Shown here one piece after another: positions 29,015 to 37,202 of a stretch of 64,000 nucleotides of DNA. Source of the stretch: Paenibacillus sp. IHBB 10380 (GTDB lineage: Bacteria; Bacillota; Bacilli; Paenibacillales; Paenibacillaceae); the NCBI RefSeq assembly GCF_000949425.1, contig NZ_CP010976.1, positions 5,518,001 to 5,582,000 of the forward strand, in the 5' to 3' direction. The notes under the pieces were generated by a model. The model was not told the origin of the DNA and made no database searches. It saw only the letters and a list, made by a program, of their open reading frames with translations. A program made the translations under genes and the position numbers. Position 1 is the first letter of the stretch. Each line of letters opens with the position of its first letter.

Positions 29015-29890
29015 ATGGATGAAAAAATAAAACAATCAATGCAAGAATATAAACAAGTACCTATTCCGGACGAACTGGATTTCGTAGTAGGCCATGCGTT
29101 AAAGAAAGCGATGAAGAAAAAGGTTAGTTACAAATGGATATCTGGAATCAGTGCGGCAGCCATATTCTTCGTGATTGGTATTAACACTAGCGCTTCCGTT
29201 GCCAATGCCTTCTCCTCCATACCCGTGATAGACAGTATTGTCAAAGTGCTGACTTTCAGAGAATATACAATGGACGATAAAGGCTATCAGGCAAACGTAA
29301 AGGTACCGATCATAACCAACTTAGATAATAAAGAGTTAGAGATGGGTCTAAATGAGAAATATCTCAAAGAAAACAAAAAACTCTATGATGAGTTTCTGGT
29401 TGAAGTGGAATCATTAAAGAAAGAAGGAAATGGTCATCTAGGACTGGATACGGGATTCGAGGTTAAAACAGATACACAAACGATATTTGCTATCGGTAGA
29501 TACGTTATGAATACCGTAGGTTCATCGTCAACAGTGATGATGCACGATACGATTGATAAGGAAAATCAAGTATTATTGAGCCTGCCTATGCTATTCAAGG
29601 ATGATCGATATGTTAGCGTAATTAGTGACAATATTAAAGAACAGATGAGAGCACAAATGAAGGCGGATCAAGACAAGATCTATTGGATTTCAACGGAACA
29701 AGATGATGCTCCAGTAGAAGAGTTTGAGGGCATAAATAAAGATCAAGATTTCTATATTAATGATAAGGGTCAGTTGGTTATATCCTTTAATAAATATGAC
29801 GTCGCTCCAGGCTACATGGGTCTTGTAGAATTTATAATTCCTACAGATGTCATTAATGATGCTCTGGTTAGCAATAAGTACATTAAATAA
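29015..29890 (+). CDS. rsiV: anti-sigma-V factor RsiV
   Basis: A 291-residue single-pass membrane protein. Residues 1-40 are the cytoplasmic sigma-binding part, 41-62 the membrane segment with a signal-peptidase-like site ASVANA-F, and the remainder the DUF4163/DUF3298 extracellular domain. In B. subtilis lysozyme binds this domain, signal peptidase cuts the protein and RasP then releases SigV. AAAGGAG precedes the start and the gene follows sigV directly. All parts needed for this mechanism are visible; the mechanism itself is taken from the family. Confidence 0.9.
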   Translation: MDEKIKQSMQEYKQVPIPDELDFVVGHALKKAMKKKVSYKWISGISAAAIFFVIGINTSASVANAFSSIPVIDSIVKVLTFREYTMDDKGYQANVKVPIITNLDNKELEMGLNEKYLKENKKLYDEFLVEVESLKKEGNGHLGLDTGFEVKTDTQTIFAIGRYVMNTVGSSSTVMMHDTIDKENQVLLSLPMLFKDDRYVSVISDNIKEQMRAQMKADQDKIYWISTEQDDAPVEEFEGINKDQDFYINDKGQLVISFNKYDVAPGYMGLVEFIIPTDVINDALVSNKYIK

Positions 29891-29996
29891 ACCATTGGGA
29901 GACCTATCGTGACAGCAGATTATATATTCCTCATGTGATAGAATATGCACAAGCTTATCTCTGCAGGTGAGTCTGAATATATGGTTATAGGATGTG

Positions 29997-30788
29997 ATGA
30001 CTGACATGATAGATATTCATACACATATACTGCCTGGAGTGGATGACGGGGCGGCGAATTGGGATGATACATTGAATATGGCCAGAGCAGCTGCTCTTGA
30101 GGGCATTACAACGCTGATCGCAACGCCACATCATGCCAATGGACAATATATCAATAGTGCAGACGAAGTTGTAGCGCTCACCCGATCTATTAATGAGCAA
30201 TTAATAGCAGAGGGAGTGCCTGTAACGATTGCGACCGGACAGGAAATTCGCGTGCATGGAGATTTACTAGACGCGTGGTTCAGGAATGAATTACTTCCAC
30301 TCGCTGATTCTCATTATGTGCTGATTGAGATGCCATCTTCGCGCATACCGATGGAGATAGATGAGTTGATCCATGAGCTGAACATTCTGAAGTTAAAGCC
30401 CATTATTGCTCATCCTGAACGGAATGCAGAAATTGTGAAGCATCCAGAGCGACTGGCCGAACTCATTGAGAGAGGCGCTTTCGCGCAAGTGACCACACAT
30501 TCGTTACTGGGTGGTTTTGGTAGACGAATCGAGAAGGCGGCTTGGTCGCTATGCAGAAGTGGTCTCATTCATATCGTTTCATCGGATGCCCATCATATGG
30601 AACGTAGAGGGTTTCGGTTACGCGAAGCCTATGATGTGATCCGTGGGCGTATGGGGAAGCCGTGGGAGAACTATTTTTTGAACAATGCGCAGTGTGTGAT
30701 TGAAGATAAGCCTTTTAGCAGTAAACCAGAACCACCTCTTTTAGAGGGTGTTATACGTCGATTGCTATCCTATTTCCCAAACAAATAA
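29997..30788 (+). CDS. PHP-family tyrosine-protein phosphatase (CpsB/CapC/YwqE type)
   Basis: A 263-residue manganese-dependent phosphatase with the PHP metal motifs: DIHTHILPGVDDG at the N-terminus, ATPHH, IAHPERN and SSDAHH. Relatives dephosphorylate tyrosine kinases that control capsule and exopolysaccharide export. No kinase or polysaccharide genes are adjacent, which is unusual for the family. The exact start is unclear: ATG 29997 and ATG 30006 share one GGATG-like site, too close to the first and too far from the second. A terminator follows. Confidence 0.87.
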   Translation: MTDMIDIHTHILPGVDDGAANWDDTLNMARAAALEGITTLIATPHHANGQYINSADEVVALTRSINEQLIAEGVPVTIATGQEIRVHGDLLDAWFRNELLPLADSHYVLIEMPSSRIPMEIDELIHELNILKLKPIIAHPERNAEIVKHPERLAELIERGAFAQVTTHSLLGGFGRRIEKAAWSLCRSGLIHIVSSDAHHMERRGFRLREAYDVIRGRMGKPWENYFLNNAQCVIEDKPFSSKPEPPLLEGVIRRLLSYFPNK

Positions 30789-30793
30789 ATTTT

Positions 30794-30840
30794 GAAGACC
30801 AAGAAAACCAGATTTTTTCGGTTAGAGGTGGTCTTTTTTG
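30794..30840 (+). terminator. terminator after the PHP phosphatase
   Basis: GAAGACCA...AACC pairs with GGTT...TGGTCTT, followed by T6. The next 190 bases up to the secreted protein gene are A/T-rich and hold its promoter region. Confidence 0.75.
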
Positions 30841-31026
30841 TTATGTTCGATGGAAATATGTCGAGTTATAATATTTTGTCTTGATTTTAGTATATATTTT
30901 AGCAATAAATTGATTAAAAGGTGAAATAATATCTATTTTATAAAAAATAGAAAAAATCTATGAAAAAAACGTTAGGTTGTAAGAAGAACAACGTTATATA
31001 GATATACCAATGAAGGAGGAGATTGA

Positions 31027-31503
31027 ATGTTTAAAAACGTTTTCAGAAGATTTATGCTTGTTGCTATCATATTCGGCCTTTTCATGCCCGGTCAAATTTT
31101 TGCTAGCGAATCCGAATCAGAAGCTAAGACTATACCAGCGCCTACGGATATAAGCCTCTTTACCACCTTTGATCCTAGTTTTAAGTACCTTAGTAATGGT
31201 ACGAGCTACATAACGGTTTCGGATGGAAAGATAAGTATGCGAGGGGAAACATACGCAGTTGAAGGTGTGGATAAAATTGGGGTTCAGCTTACCTTACAAC
31301 GTTGGACTGGGTCTACGTGGATTGATGTTTACACTGGAGCGTCGAAAGAAGAATCGAAAATAGATTATGTGTATCAGGCAAACATAAATATTTCGGCTCA
31401 ATCAGGCTATTATTACCGCATCAAAGGATATTATTGGATTAAGAAGGGGACAGTTCAGGAGAGTGGAACACGTTACTCTTCATCTGAGTTAGTAACTCAA
31501 TAG
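31027..31503 (+). CDS. secreted protein, DUF6147-like
   Basis: A 158-residue exported protein: signal peptide to about residue 26 (GQIFAS) and a compact beta-rich domain with the pattern VDKIGVQLTLQRWTGSTWID followed by SGYYYRIKGYYW. This pattern is common in small secreted proteins of Bacillales that I recall as DUF6147; their role is unknown. AAGGAGGAG precedes the start by six bases. The gene is monocistronic and ends in a hairpin repeat. Confidence 0.7.
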   Translation: MFKNVFRRFMLVAIIFGLFMPGQIFASESESEAKTIPAPTDISLFTTFDPSFKYLSNGTSYITVSDGKISMRGETYAVEGVDKIGVQLTLQRWTGSTWIDVYTGASKEESKIDYVYQANINISAQSGYYYRIKGYYWIKKGTVQESGTRYSSSELVTQ

Positions 31504-31581
31504 TTCTTCAATAAGGCGAATGGGCATTCATGCCCGTTCGCTTTTAAATACAAGAAAATTTAAATTTTCACTATACTTTGT

Positions 31582-31640
31582 TTATATTTCTACGAGAAAC
31601 GGTTACCGTCCCATCATGGACGGCTAAGCCGTTTTTTCTT
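31582..31640. repeat. hairpin repeat, copy 2 (acts as terminator)
   Basis: Conserved TTATATTTCTACGAGAAACG leads into AAACGG-TTA-CCGTCC, loop CATCAT, GGACGG-CTAAG-CCGTTT: an inner six-base stem inside an outer six-base stem, followed by T6. It sits between the converging secreted-protein and anti-sigma genes. Confidence 0.75.
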
Positions 31641-31642
31641 GT

Positions 31643-32422
31643 TTACTGCATAGAAGTTCCGACTTTTATAATTTCTTCAGTAGAAATATTTCCTGAAATC
31701 GTAATTTTGAGCCTATCCATACTTAACCATTCCAGTGTTGTATAACCTTCAGGAGTAGCAACGAGGATAGCGAGGTTATCCCCTAATTGGATTTCCTCGA
31801 TCGTGCCTGATTCCGCATGGACTTCCATTTTAATCGTTGTCTGTTCATTCAGTTCTAGTTCAGTTACTTTCAATGAATCGCCGCGATCACTTACATATCC
31901 CAAGTAGACACTTGTATATTCCCCATCTGCTTCTTTAGAAATCCGAGTATGATCCAATCTAAAGCTATCGGGTACGTAAGTAGGAAGGAGTAAAGGGAAG
32001 GATAGCTTCGAATTTGCTTCTTCTAATGTAATGATTTCAGTTGAACTGGTGTTTGGCTCTGAATGGGCTGAATCAACAGGAGGTGGTGTTTTAGCATCTG
32101 TAGGATTGGGTTCATGCGTTGAGTTTTGGAAAAAAATCTCTATAACCTGTTCCTGAATGTCTCTAAATAATCCAGCTACTTTGGCATAAGTGGTCATATT
32201 CCCAGTAACCAGAATATTAACAAGTAATGAAGCGGCTACAATTCCGGAAACCAACTTAACACGGGACAGCCACTTTTTTCGTTTGCGGCGTTGTTCCAAT
32301 TGAATGCGGACTTTGTTCCATGAAGGAGTGGGGTTAGGTATTACAATATCATTGTAAAGCTTGGTGACAAGTTCCTTCATATCTTGGTCTTCATGATCAT
32401 GGATACTATTCATTGTCATCAA
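31643..32422 (-). CDS. anti-sigma factor-like membrane protein, DUF4367
   Basis: A 259-residue single-pass protein: cytoplasmic N-terminus of about 50 residues, TM segment near 60-80 (SGIVAASLLVNILVTGN), a Pro/Thr/Ser-rich linker and an external DUF4367 domain (ITLEEANSKLSFPLLLPTYVP to TLEWLSMDRLKITISG). Its start overlaps the end of the ECF sigma gene by 17 bases, so it is almost certainly the cognate anti-sigma factor. The signal is unknown. Confidence 0.8.
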   Translation of the reverse strand: MMTMNSIHDHEDQDMKELVTKLYNDIVIPNPTPSWNKVRIQLEQRRKRKKWLSRVKLVSGIVAASLLVNILVTGNMTTYAKVAGLFRDIQEQVIEIFFQNSTHEPNPTDAKTPPPVDSAHSEPNTSSTEIITLEEANSKLSFPLLLPTYVPDSFRLDHTRISKEADGEYTSVYLGYVSDRGDSLKVTELELNEQTTIKMEVHAESGTIEEIQLGDNLAILVATPEGYTTLEWLSMDRLKITISGNISTEEIIKVGTSMQ

Positions 32423-32975
32423 CCCATTTTCTTGAGAAATGTTGAAACAATTTCTTGCGCGCTCGAGCTAATCGTTGGGTAAGAACTTGCTCTGTTATAG
32501 CTAATTCGTTGCAAATTTCCTTATACGATTTCTGTTCCCAATAGAACATGAGAAGTATGATACGGTAGCTTGGCTTTAATTCATTGAGCGCCTGGTGTAA
32601 CAGTTCGTCTCTCGTGTTGTTCTCTATCTCGCTAGCTACACTTATTTCTTCGTTAAACATACTGTTGCTTATATTAACGTCTAAATACTCATATTCTTGA
32701 CGATTTTTTTTATTTTTTCTTATCCAATCGATAGCGCAATTGCGAGTTACCCGTCTAACCCAGCTCTTGAGATGGGTATCGTGTTTGAGTTTGGGGGCTG
32801 ATGAAGTTACTTTTAAGAAGGCATCTTGGATGATGTCTTCGGTTATACCGTGGTCACGAATGAGGAAGTAAATATCGGCATAAAGTTGCTTGTAAAAGGA
32901 GTCATAAATGAATTGTTGCGTATTTATATCTAATTCCTCAATTTTACTGCGCAATAGAAAGAGCCATTGTTCCAT
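32406..32975 (-). CDS. ECF sigma factor
   Basis: A 189-residue sigma-70 family protein with region 2 (YADIYFLIRDHGITEDIIQDAF, then SWVRRVTRNCAIDWIRK) and region 4 (ELKPSYRIILLMFYWEQKSYKE, ITEQVLTQRLARARKKL). It is a second ECF system in the window, different from SigV. The downstream gene is its presumed anti-sigma factor, overlapping by 17 bases. The 250 bases upstream hold no gene on this strand; a small secreted ORF starts on the other strand at 33225. Confidence 0.9.
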   Translation of the reverse strand: MEQWLFLLRSKIEELDINTQQFIYDSFYKQLYADIYFLIRDHGITEDIIQDAFLKVTSSAPKLKHDTHLKSWVRRVTRNCAIDWIRKNKKNRQEYEYLDVNISNSMFNEEISVASEIENNTRDELLHQALNELKPSYRIILLMFYWEQKSYKEICNELAITEQVLTQRLARARKKLFQHFSRKWVDDNE

Positions 32976-33224
32976 AGGATATACCCCGAATCGTTTTGAA
33001 TTGTAGTAGTGGACAGAAGATCGCTGGGGTGTTTGTATGTGATGGACTACCTCTGACGTTGTACTTAACTTTCTTTAGATATTTTCGTTAGTTTATGGTA
33101 GATAGGTTCGTTAATATAGTATACAACAAATTATTACATATAAGTTATTATAAAACATTGGGTTGACGAGATCTAACGCACGTGAAAGAAAGAAACATTA
33201 CTTTATAGAGGGAGTGATATCATT

Positions 33225-33335
33225 TTGAAAAAGAGAAAACAAATATGGCTAATGAGTACGGCTGCGTGTCTTACACTGTTCTTGTCGGTACGATGCTATA
33301 GTGAATCAACTCACAGCGCTGAATCCAAACAATAG
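33225..33335 (+). CDS. small secreted peptide (36 aa)
   Basis: TTG 33225 lies nine bases after GAGGGAGTG and opens a 36-codon frame: a positively charged start (MKKRKQ), a hydrophobic segment (ALTLFLSV-like, about residues 13-22), then a short polar tail of 13 residues ending AESKQ. This is the shape of a signal peptide with a short released peptide, as in Phr-type signalling pre-peptides, but no Rap-type receptor gene is adjacent. It could equally be a truncated secreted protein. A hairpin repeat follows 30 bases later. Confidence 0.4.
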   Translation: MKKRKQIWLMSTAACLTLFLSVRCYSESTHSAESKQ

Positions 33336-33364
33336 TCCAGGCATAAGTTTCAAAGATACTTTGC

Positions 33365-33418
33365 ATATTTCTAATGGAAACGGTTACATTCCTTTAAGGA
33401 TGGTAACCGTTTCTTCTT
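33365..33418 (+). repeat. hairpin repeat, copy 3 (terminator-like)
   Basis: ATATTTCTAATGGAAACGG aligns with the first part of copies 1 and 2. Here GAAACGGTTAC-ATCC-type sequence pairs with GGAT-GGTAACCGTTTC in one long stem with a TTTAA loop, followed by TTCTT. Confidence 0.65.
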
Positions 33419-33466
33419 GGTGTTTATAATTTACAGAAAGATACTAGACCAGCAACGTTGTATAAT

Positions 33467-33505
33467 AGAATCCGTACATGAGGTCGAACGTCATGTACGG
33501 ATTCT
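33467..33505. terminator. perfect hairpin terminator
   Basis: AGAATCCGTACATGA pairs with TCATGTACGGATTCT around a nine-base loop. It lies 55 bases past the stop of the minus-strand gene at 33560. Confidence 0.8.
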
Positions 33506-33559
33506 TGTTGGAGGTTATCTCAGTAGAATCGAAAGATTAGATGGTAGGTTCTGCATCAG

Positions 33560-34036
33560 CTATTCAATTGTTGGACCATCCGTATGTTCTAATCCGTCCG
33601 CACCGTCCATAACATCTAATATACCAACGGCCAAAGTAGCTACGGCGGCAACTCTAATTAAACCTTTAGCACCGTCTTTAACTTTCGTATTATCATTTTC
33701 TGTGAAACCTACGACCACTTCCTTACCATTGGTGTAGGTGTATTTCACGGAACTGACAACACCATTAGCAGTTGTTGTTATGGCACCACCGATATCTTTC
33801 ATTCCATTCTTGGATTGTTCCTCGTTATTTGTTATCAGACCTGCTGTCGTATCATACACGCCACTGGCTAAGTCCCCGGCTGTTCTTCCTGCTATAATCG
33901 TAGCATTCTCAACGCTATCGCCGATCTCCTTAACGAAGCGACTACCTGTAATTTCACCAACCACGCGGACGCTCCCGCCGATCACTCTGCCTGTTACTTC
34001 ACCTGCGATATTACCAAGTCCTTTTAAGAAACTCAT
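33560..34036 (-). CDS. small glycine-rich protein of unknown function
   Basis: A 158-residue protein beginning MSFLKGLGNIAGEVTGRVIGG, with alternating Gly/Val/Ile-rich amphipathic segments (residues 1-60) and a weakly hydrophobic stretch near 135-147 (RVAAVATLAVGILDVMDG). I have seen similar proteins in Bacillales, without an assigned role. The N-terminal two-thirds could be an amphipathic membrane-binding helix. ATG 34036 is eight bases from GGAG; the ATG at 34042 is too close to that site. Monocistronic, between two terminators; 390 bases without a clear gene lie upstream. Confidence 0.65.
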   Translation of the reverse strand: MSFLKGLGNIAGEVTGRVIGGSVRVVGEITGSRFVKEIGDSVENATIIAGRTAGDLASGVYDTTAGLITNNEEQSKNGMKDIGGAITTTANGVVSSVKYTYTNGKEVVVGFTENDNTKVKDGAKGLIRVAAVATLAVGILDVMDGADGLEHTDGPTIE

Positions 34037-34450
34037 ATGCATAACTCCTTCATAGTGGGCTAGTTCTTATATATTAGAATAATTCTATGATGAATTCGAT
34101 GGAATTGATAAGAAATGAATACATGTCATTTAGTAGCCTGTTTGTTATAGTCTAATGTAATTATCCTATCCTCTGCAACCCATGTAGAGTGCTGTTCCCA
34201 TCTACCGCATGTTGTATGAAGAAATCCAATGAGGTCAAGGCGTGTAAATATGTCGCACTCGATTAGTCACTGCAACAGTTTAAACCATATGGAGAAATCG
34301 AGATTCAGTATTATGGTAGAATGGATGACTGGAGCGTGCTGAGGTGCCGATAGATCACTGAGCAACCTGCAAGACGAGTAAGAGCTATACATAAAATTTA
34401 CTGTAGCGGATGGATGGGAAGTAATTACATGGTAGATGGAGCTGTATTAC

Positions 34451-35143
34451 TTGATAAGAATCAATAAGTATATTAGTGAGACAGGTTATTGTTCTAGGCG
34501 GGAGACGGACCGCTTAATCGCTGCTAGTAGAATCAGTATCAATGATGTGATATGTGAGCCAGGTGCCCATGTAGGCCCTGAGGATATTGTGCTTATTGAT
34601 GGTCAACCGATACCGAGTAAAGCGGAACCCATCTATATCGTACTCAATAAGCCGATAGGGATTACGTGTACGGCAGCACCCCATGTAGCGGGAAATATCA
34701 TTGAATTCGTCAACCATCCTTCTCGGATTTTTGCTGTTGGGAGATTAGATAAGGCGTCGGAGGGATTGATATTATTAACCAACGATGGGGATATCGTCAA
34801 TAAAATGATGCGTTCAGAGTATGGTCACGAGAAAGAGTATGTGGTGACCATAGACAAATCAATTACAGTCGAATTTCTACACAATATGTCTAGTGGCGTG
34901 GACATTCTCGGCGTAAGAACGAAACCCTGTGACATGTTCCGAATGAATGAGTATGAGTTCCGGATTATCTTAACTCAAGGTCTGAATCTTCAAATTCGTA
35001 GAATGTGCAAGGCTCTCGGATACCGAGTGCTAAAGCTCGAACGGATTCGAATTATGAATATTACCATGAACGGCATTGAACAAGGGCAATGGAGAGATCT
35101 CACATCGGAAGAGTTAGAGGTACTTGAATCTCAATTGGGTTAG
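34451..35143 (+). CDS. rluF: 23S rRNA pseudouridine synthase RluF-like
   Basis: A 230-residue RsuA/RluB/RluF-family enzyme: S4 RNA-binding domain (RINKYISETGYCSRRETDRL, residues 3-22), then the synthase domain with the catalytic Asp in GRLDKASEGLILLTNDG. The HPSRIFAVGRLDKASEG wording and length fit RluF, which modifies the 2604-2605 region of 23S rRNA. I chose TTG 34451 because GGAG lies nine bases before it and the protein then starts at the usual S4 beginning; the frame extends to ATG 34436, which overlaps the site. The 390 bases upstream contain short broken coding-like segments but no gene I can support. Confidence 0.85.
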   Translation: MIRINKYISETGYCSRRETDRLIAASRISINDVICEPGAHVGPEDIVLIDGQPIPSKAEPIYIVLNKPIGITCTAAPHVAGNIIEFVNHPSRIFAVGRLDKASEGLILLTNDGDIVNKMMRSEYGHEKEYVVTIDKSITVEFLHNMSSGVDILGVRTKPCDMFRMNEYEFRIILTQGLNLQIRRMCKALGYRVLKLERIRIMNITMNGIEQGQWRDLTSEELEVLESQLG

Positions 35144-35157
35144 ATGGGGGAATAGAC

Positions 35158-35185
35158 TTGACATCTAGAATAAGCAAGTTATAAT
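35158..35185 (+). promoter_or_regulatory. consensus sigma-A promoter
   Basis: TTGACA (35158-35163), a 16-base spacer and TATAAT (35180-35185): both hexamers are perfect. Transcription would start near 35192 and run into the nucleotidyltransferase/XRE gene pair. Confidence 0.75.
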
Positions 35186-35232
35186 TAAATTAACAAATTT
35201 GTCAATTTAACATTATTGTATATTAAATTCTT

Positions 35233-35544
35233 TTGTATGCACAAGACTACTCTATGACATTAGATCAATTACGTACTTCTTTGCTTGTAACAGGCCCTAA
35301 AGATGGATCTCCATGGGATACGAATACAATGATGACTTTAGTAAATAACTTGGAGGTATTGGTTAATCAACTTTGGAGAGTCGGTATAATGGACATTTTT
35401 ATAGATGGTTCGTTTGTTGAAGACAAAGCGAGCCCCGGTGATATTGATGGTTATTTTGTAGCAGACGTCAGAACCTTGCCCGACATTGTAAGGGAGTTTA
35501 ATTTAGAAAAACACGCGATTCATTTGAACCAAAGGGAATTGTAA
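35233..35544 (+). CDS. short nucleotidyltransferase-like protein, DUF6932-like
   Basis: A 103-residue protein with one recognisable element, IFIDGSFVEDKASPGDIDGYF (residues about 56-76), which has the GS-x10-D-x-D layout of minimal nucleotidyltransferases such as DUF6932 and MenT/AbiEii relatives. The second half of such a domain is missing, so the protein may be truncated by a deletion ending 28 bases before the next gene. The start is uncertain (TTG 35233 or ATG 35254); neither has a good ribosome binding site. With the XRE gene downstream it could be the toxin side, or an inactive remnant, of a toxin-antitoxin pair. Confidence 0.5.
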   Translation: MYAQDYSMTLDQLRTSLLVTGPKDGSPWDTNTMMTLVNNLEVLVNQLWRVGIMDIFIDGSFVEDKASPGDIDGYFVADVRTLPDIVREFNLEKHAIHLNQREL

Positions 35545-35572
35545 AAGTTATTAAATAGAGGAGCTGAGAAAG

Positions 35573-36001
35573 TTGATAAAAAACGAAGCAGCTTACCAAA
35601 AAGCACAGGAAAAGTTGAAACAAGATAAGGATTTTATTGCGAGAGAAAAGATGCGATTTAAAGAAATGGGTCTAAATGATGAGCAGATTGATATGGCGAT
35701 TGAACCACTAATATCATTCCACGAACAATTAAAGGAAGAAGTGGAGTACTATGAAAGAATAAAAAGGGGTTCATTTAATCCAATTTACAAGTTTACGGAT
35801 ATAGGAAAAAGCCTCATTGCATTTAGAATTTATATAAATATGTCTCAATCCGACCTAGCTAGAAAACTGGGAGTATCGGATGCACAGGTTTCCCGAGATG
35901 AGCGGAACGAGTATTATGGAGCCACTGCCGAGAAAATTGAAGCTGTGATGAGCGCAATGGGGATGAAGGCAACGATAAATATTGAGGTTGTCGCAGGATA
36001 A
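35573..36001 (+). CDS. XRE-family helix-turn-helix protein (antitoxin-like)
   Basis: A 142-residue protein: N-terminal helical, highly charged half and a C-terminal XRE helix-turn-helix (LIAFRIYINMSQSDLARKLGVSDAQVSRDERN, residues about 83-114). The start is preceded by GAGGAG. This layout, a charged helix plus a C-terminal HTH directly after a small nucleotidyltransferase-like gene, is that of a regulatory antitoxin. It is transcribed from the consensus promoter at 35158 with its partner. Confidence 0.7.
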   Translation: MIKNEAAYQKAQEKLKQDKDFIAREKMRFKEMGLNDEQIDMAIEPLISFHEQLKEEVEYYERIKRGSFNPIYKFTDIGKSLIAFRIYINMSQSDLARKLGVSDAQVSRDERNEYYGATAEKIEAVMSAMGMKATINIEVVAG

Positions 36002-36053
36002 GGCGTGTTTTGTGACACGTCAATGATCCAAGGATACAGATTCTATTCTATGA

Positions 36054-36092
36054 ACAACAAACTCAATGCCATGTAGGCATTGAGTTTGTTGT
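36054..36092. terminator. palindrome A (terminator)
   Basis: ACAACAAACTCAATGCC pairs perfectly with GGCATTGAGTTTGTTGT around ATGTA. A related palindrome occurs at 39520 with a C-G to G-C covariation in the stem. Confidence 0.8.
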
Positions 36093-36104
36093 ATGTAGGA
36101 AGGA

Positions 36105-36256
36105 AATTATTGTTGTATATAATCATTTGTGAAACTATGTTTATAGAGGTTATGCACTCTCCTGTCGAATCCTGACTAAGAGTCACATTACTCTATCGCA
36201 AATGAGGTAACTTCACGAAATAAGGACTCTATGAGCAAATCAATATTCTGATTTCT
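36105..36256 (+). pseudogene. decayed copy of the leader and first codons of the helicase gene at 39764
   Basis: This stretch aligns with 39655-39797: both share TCGAATCCTGACTAAGAG (36165 region and 39715 region), AATGAGGTAA and AAGGACTCTATGAGCAAATC. In this copy the start codon is ACG and the next codons are lost, so nothing is made from it. The palindrome upstream is duplicated too. Confidence 0.7.
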
Positions 36257-36292
36257 TTCAGGAAAGTATAGATGAAAGTATGAGGTGAAGGT

Positions 36293-36805
36293 ATGTTTAT
36301 TGAATGTACTAAAAAATGTTCTGAGGCAATGAAAATAAAGACAAATGATGTTGTGCCTATGAAGCGAGAGCCTTTCTATGAATGGCATGCCAATTTGTTT
36401 ATGTTTGATAGACGAAAAGGCGTTATTCTAATGAATAATCAAACGCGATACTGCATTGTGTTATACGGTTTAAAGGCTGAGCACTTCAAAAAGTTTGAAA
36501 GTATTGTTCTGAGTGCTATAAGAGAAACATTCCTTGCTGAGGGTTTCTCAGAGAATAAAGTAGATACTTATATGGATAATTGTGGGGAAGTTATTTATAC
36601 AAAGACACATGATAGAAGTATTCTAAGTCAAATAAGTGAATTCCTTATTTCTATAACATGGGAAATCGAAGAATTCATACCCAATGATCATCTCAATTTA
36701 ATAGAACTTAACAGATGGGTAGGTAATAATTTGATGTGCGGAACACTGGGTTATGCACACCCTATAGATTTATTGAATAAGGAAATGAGTAAGATAGAGG
36801 CCTAA
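36293..36805 (+). CDS. DUF6933-like protein
   Basis: A 170-residue soluble protein with the pattern FIECTKKCSEAMKIK at the start, YEWHANLFMFDRRKGVILMNNQTRY in the first third and a helical C-terminus ending HPIDLLNKEM. I recall this WHANL...RRK...NxxT pattern as DUF6933, of unknown function and frequent next to accessory genes. GAGGTGAAGG lies directly before ATG 36293. It sits between the decayed helicase leader and the tyrS T-box and has no terminator of its own. Confidence 0.6.
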   Translation: MFIECTKKCSEAMKIKTNDVVPMKREPFYEWHANLFMFDRRKGVILMNNQTRYCIVLYGLKAEHFKKFESIVLSAIRETFLAEGFSENKVDTYMDNCGEVIYTKTHDRSILSQISEFLISITWEIEEFIPNDHLNLIELNRWVGNNLMCGTLGYAHPIDLLNKEMSKIEA

Positions 36806-36846
36806 GAAAAAATGCCTTGTTTATGGTTAGGACAATATCCACCGGA

Positions 36847-36875
36847 TTGACAACTGACTTCTCATTCTCTATACT
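36847..36875 (+). promoter_or_regulatory. sigma-A promoter of tyrS
   Basis: TTGACA (36847-36852), 17-base spacer, TATACT (36870-36875). Transcription would begin near 36882, at the 5' end of the T-box leader. Confidence 0.75.
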
Positions 36876-36889
36876 GACTTTAATCTAAT

Positions 36890-37145
36890 ATACGGTATAC
36901 GTTGAAGGAATGAGTAGCAAACTGTCACTGTTGTTCAGAAAGCTAGGGGTTGATGTGACCTAGTACAAACAGTTTTGTGAATTACACTCTGGAGTATCTT
37001 AGGTAACACTAAGCGGACTAGCCAACGATAATATGGCTAAGAGTGGTATGAATAGTAGCTTGTAGCACTATTTATGCAATTTGGGTGGTAACACGGTTAA
37101 TGAATCGTCCCTATGTCTATTGTAGACATAGGGGCGATTTTTGCG
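36890..37145 (+). ncRNA. tyrosyl T-box leader
   Basis: The leader has the T-box core TTGGGTGGTAACACGG (37081-37096), a stem-I region with the candidate specifier UAC (Tyr) in GTGAATTACACTC (about 36976-36988), and a terminator CCCTATGTCTA/TAGACATAGGG followed by T5 (37111-37141). Uncharged tRNA-Tyr would pair with the specifier and the T-box bulge and allow read-through into tyrS. Confidence 0.9.
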
Positions 37146-37202
37146 TAATGGCGTTATTGGACGTATAGGGGATCAATCAACACTTATATATAAAGGGGCT
37201 GG

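Noticed and set aside
34200..34420. Coding-like fragment (QFKPYGEIEIQYYGRMDDWS) upstream of rluF
   Set aside because: Stops on both sides within 30 codons, no start; possible gene remnant but family unknown.
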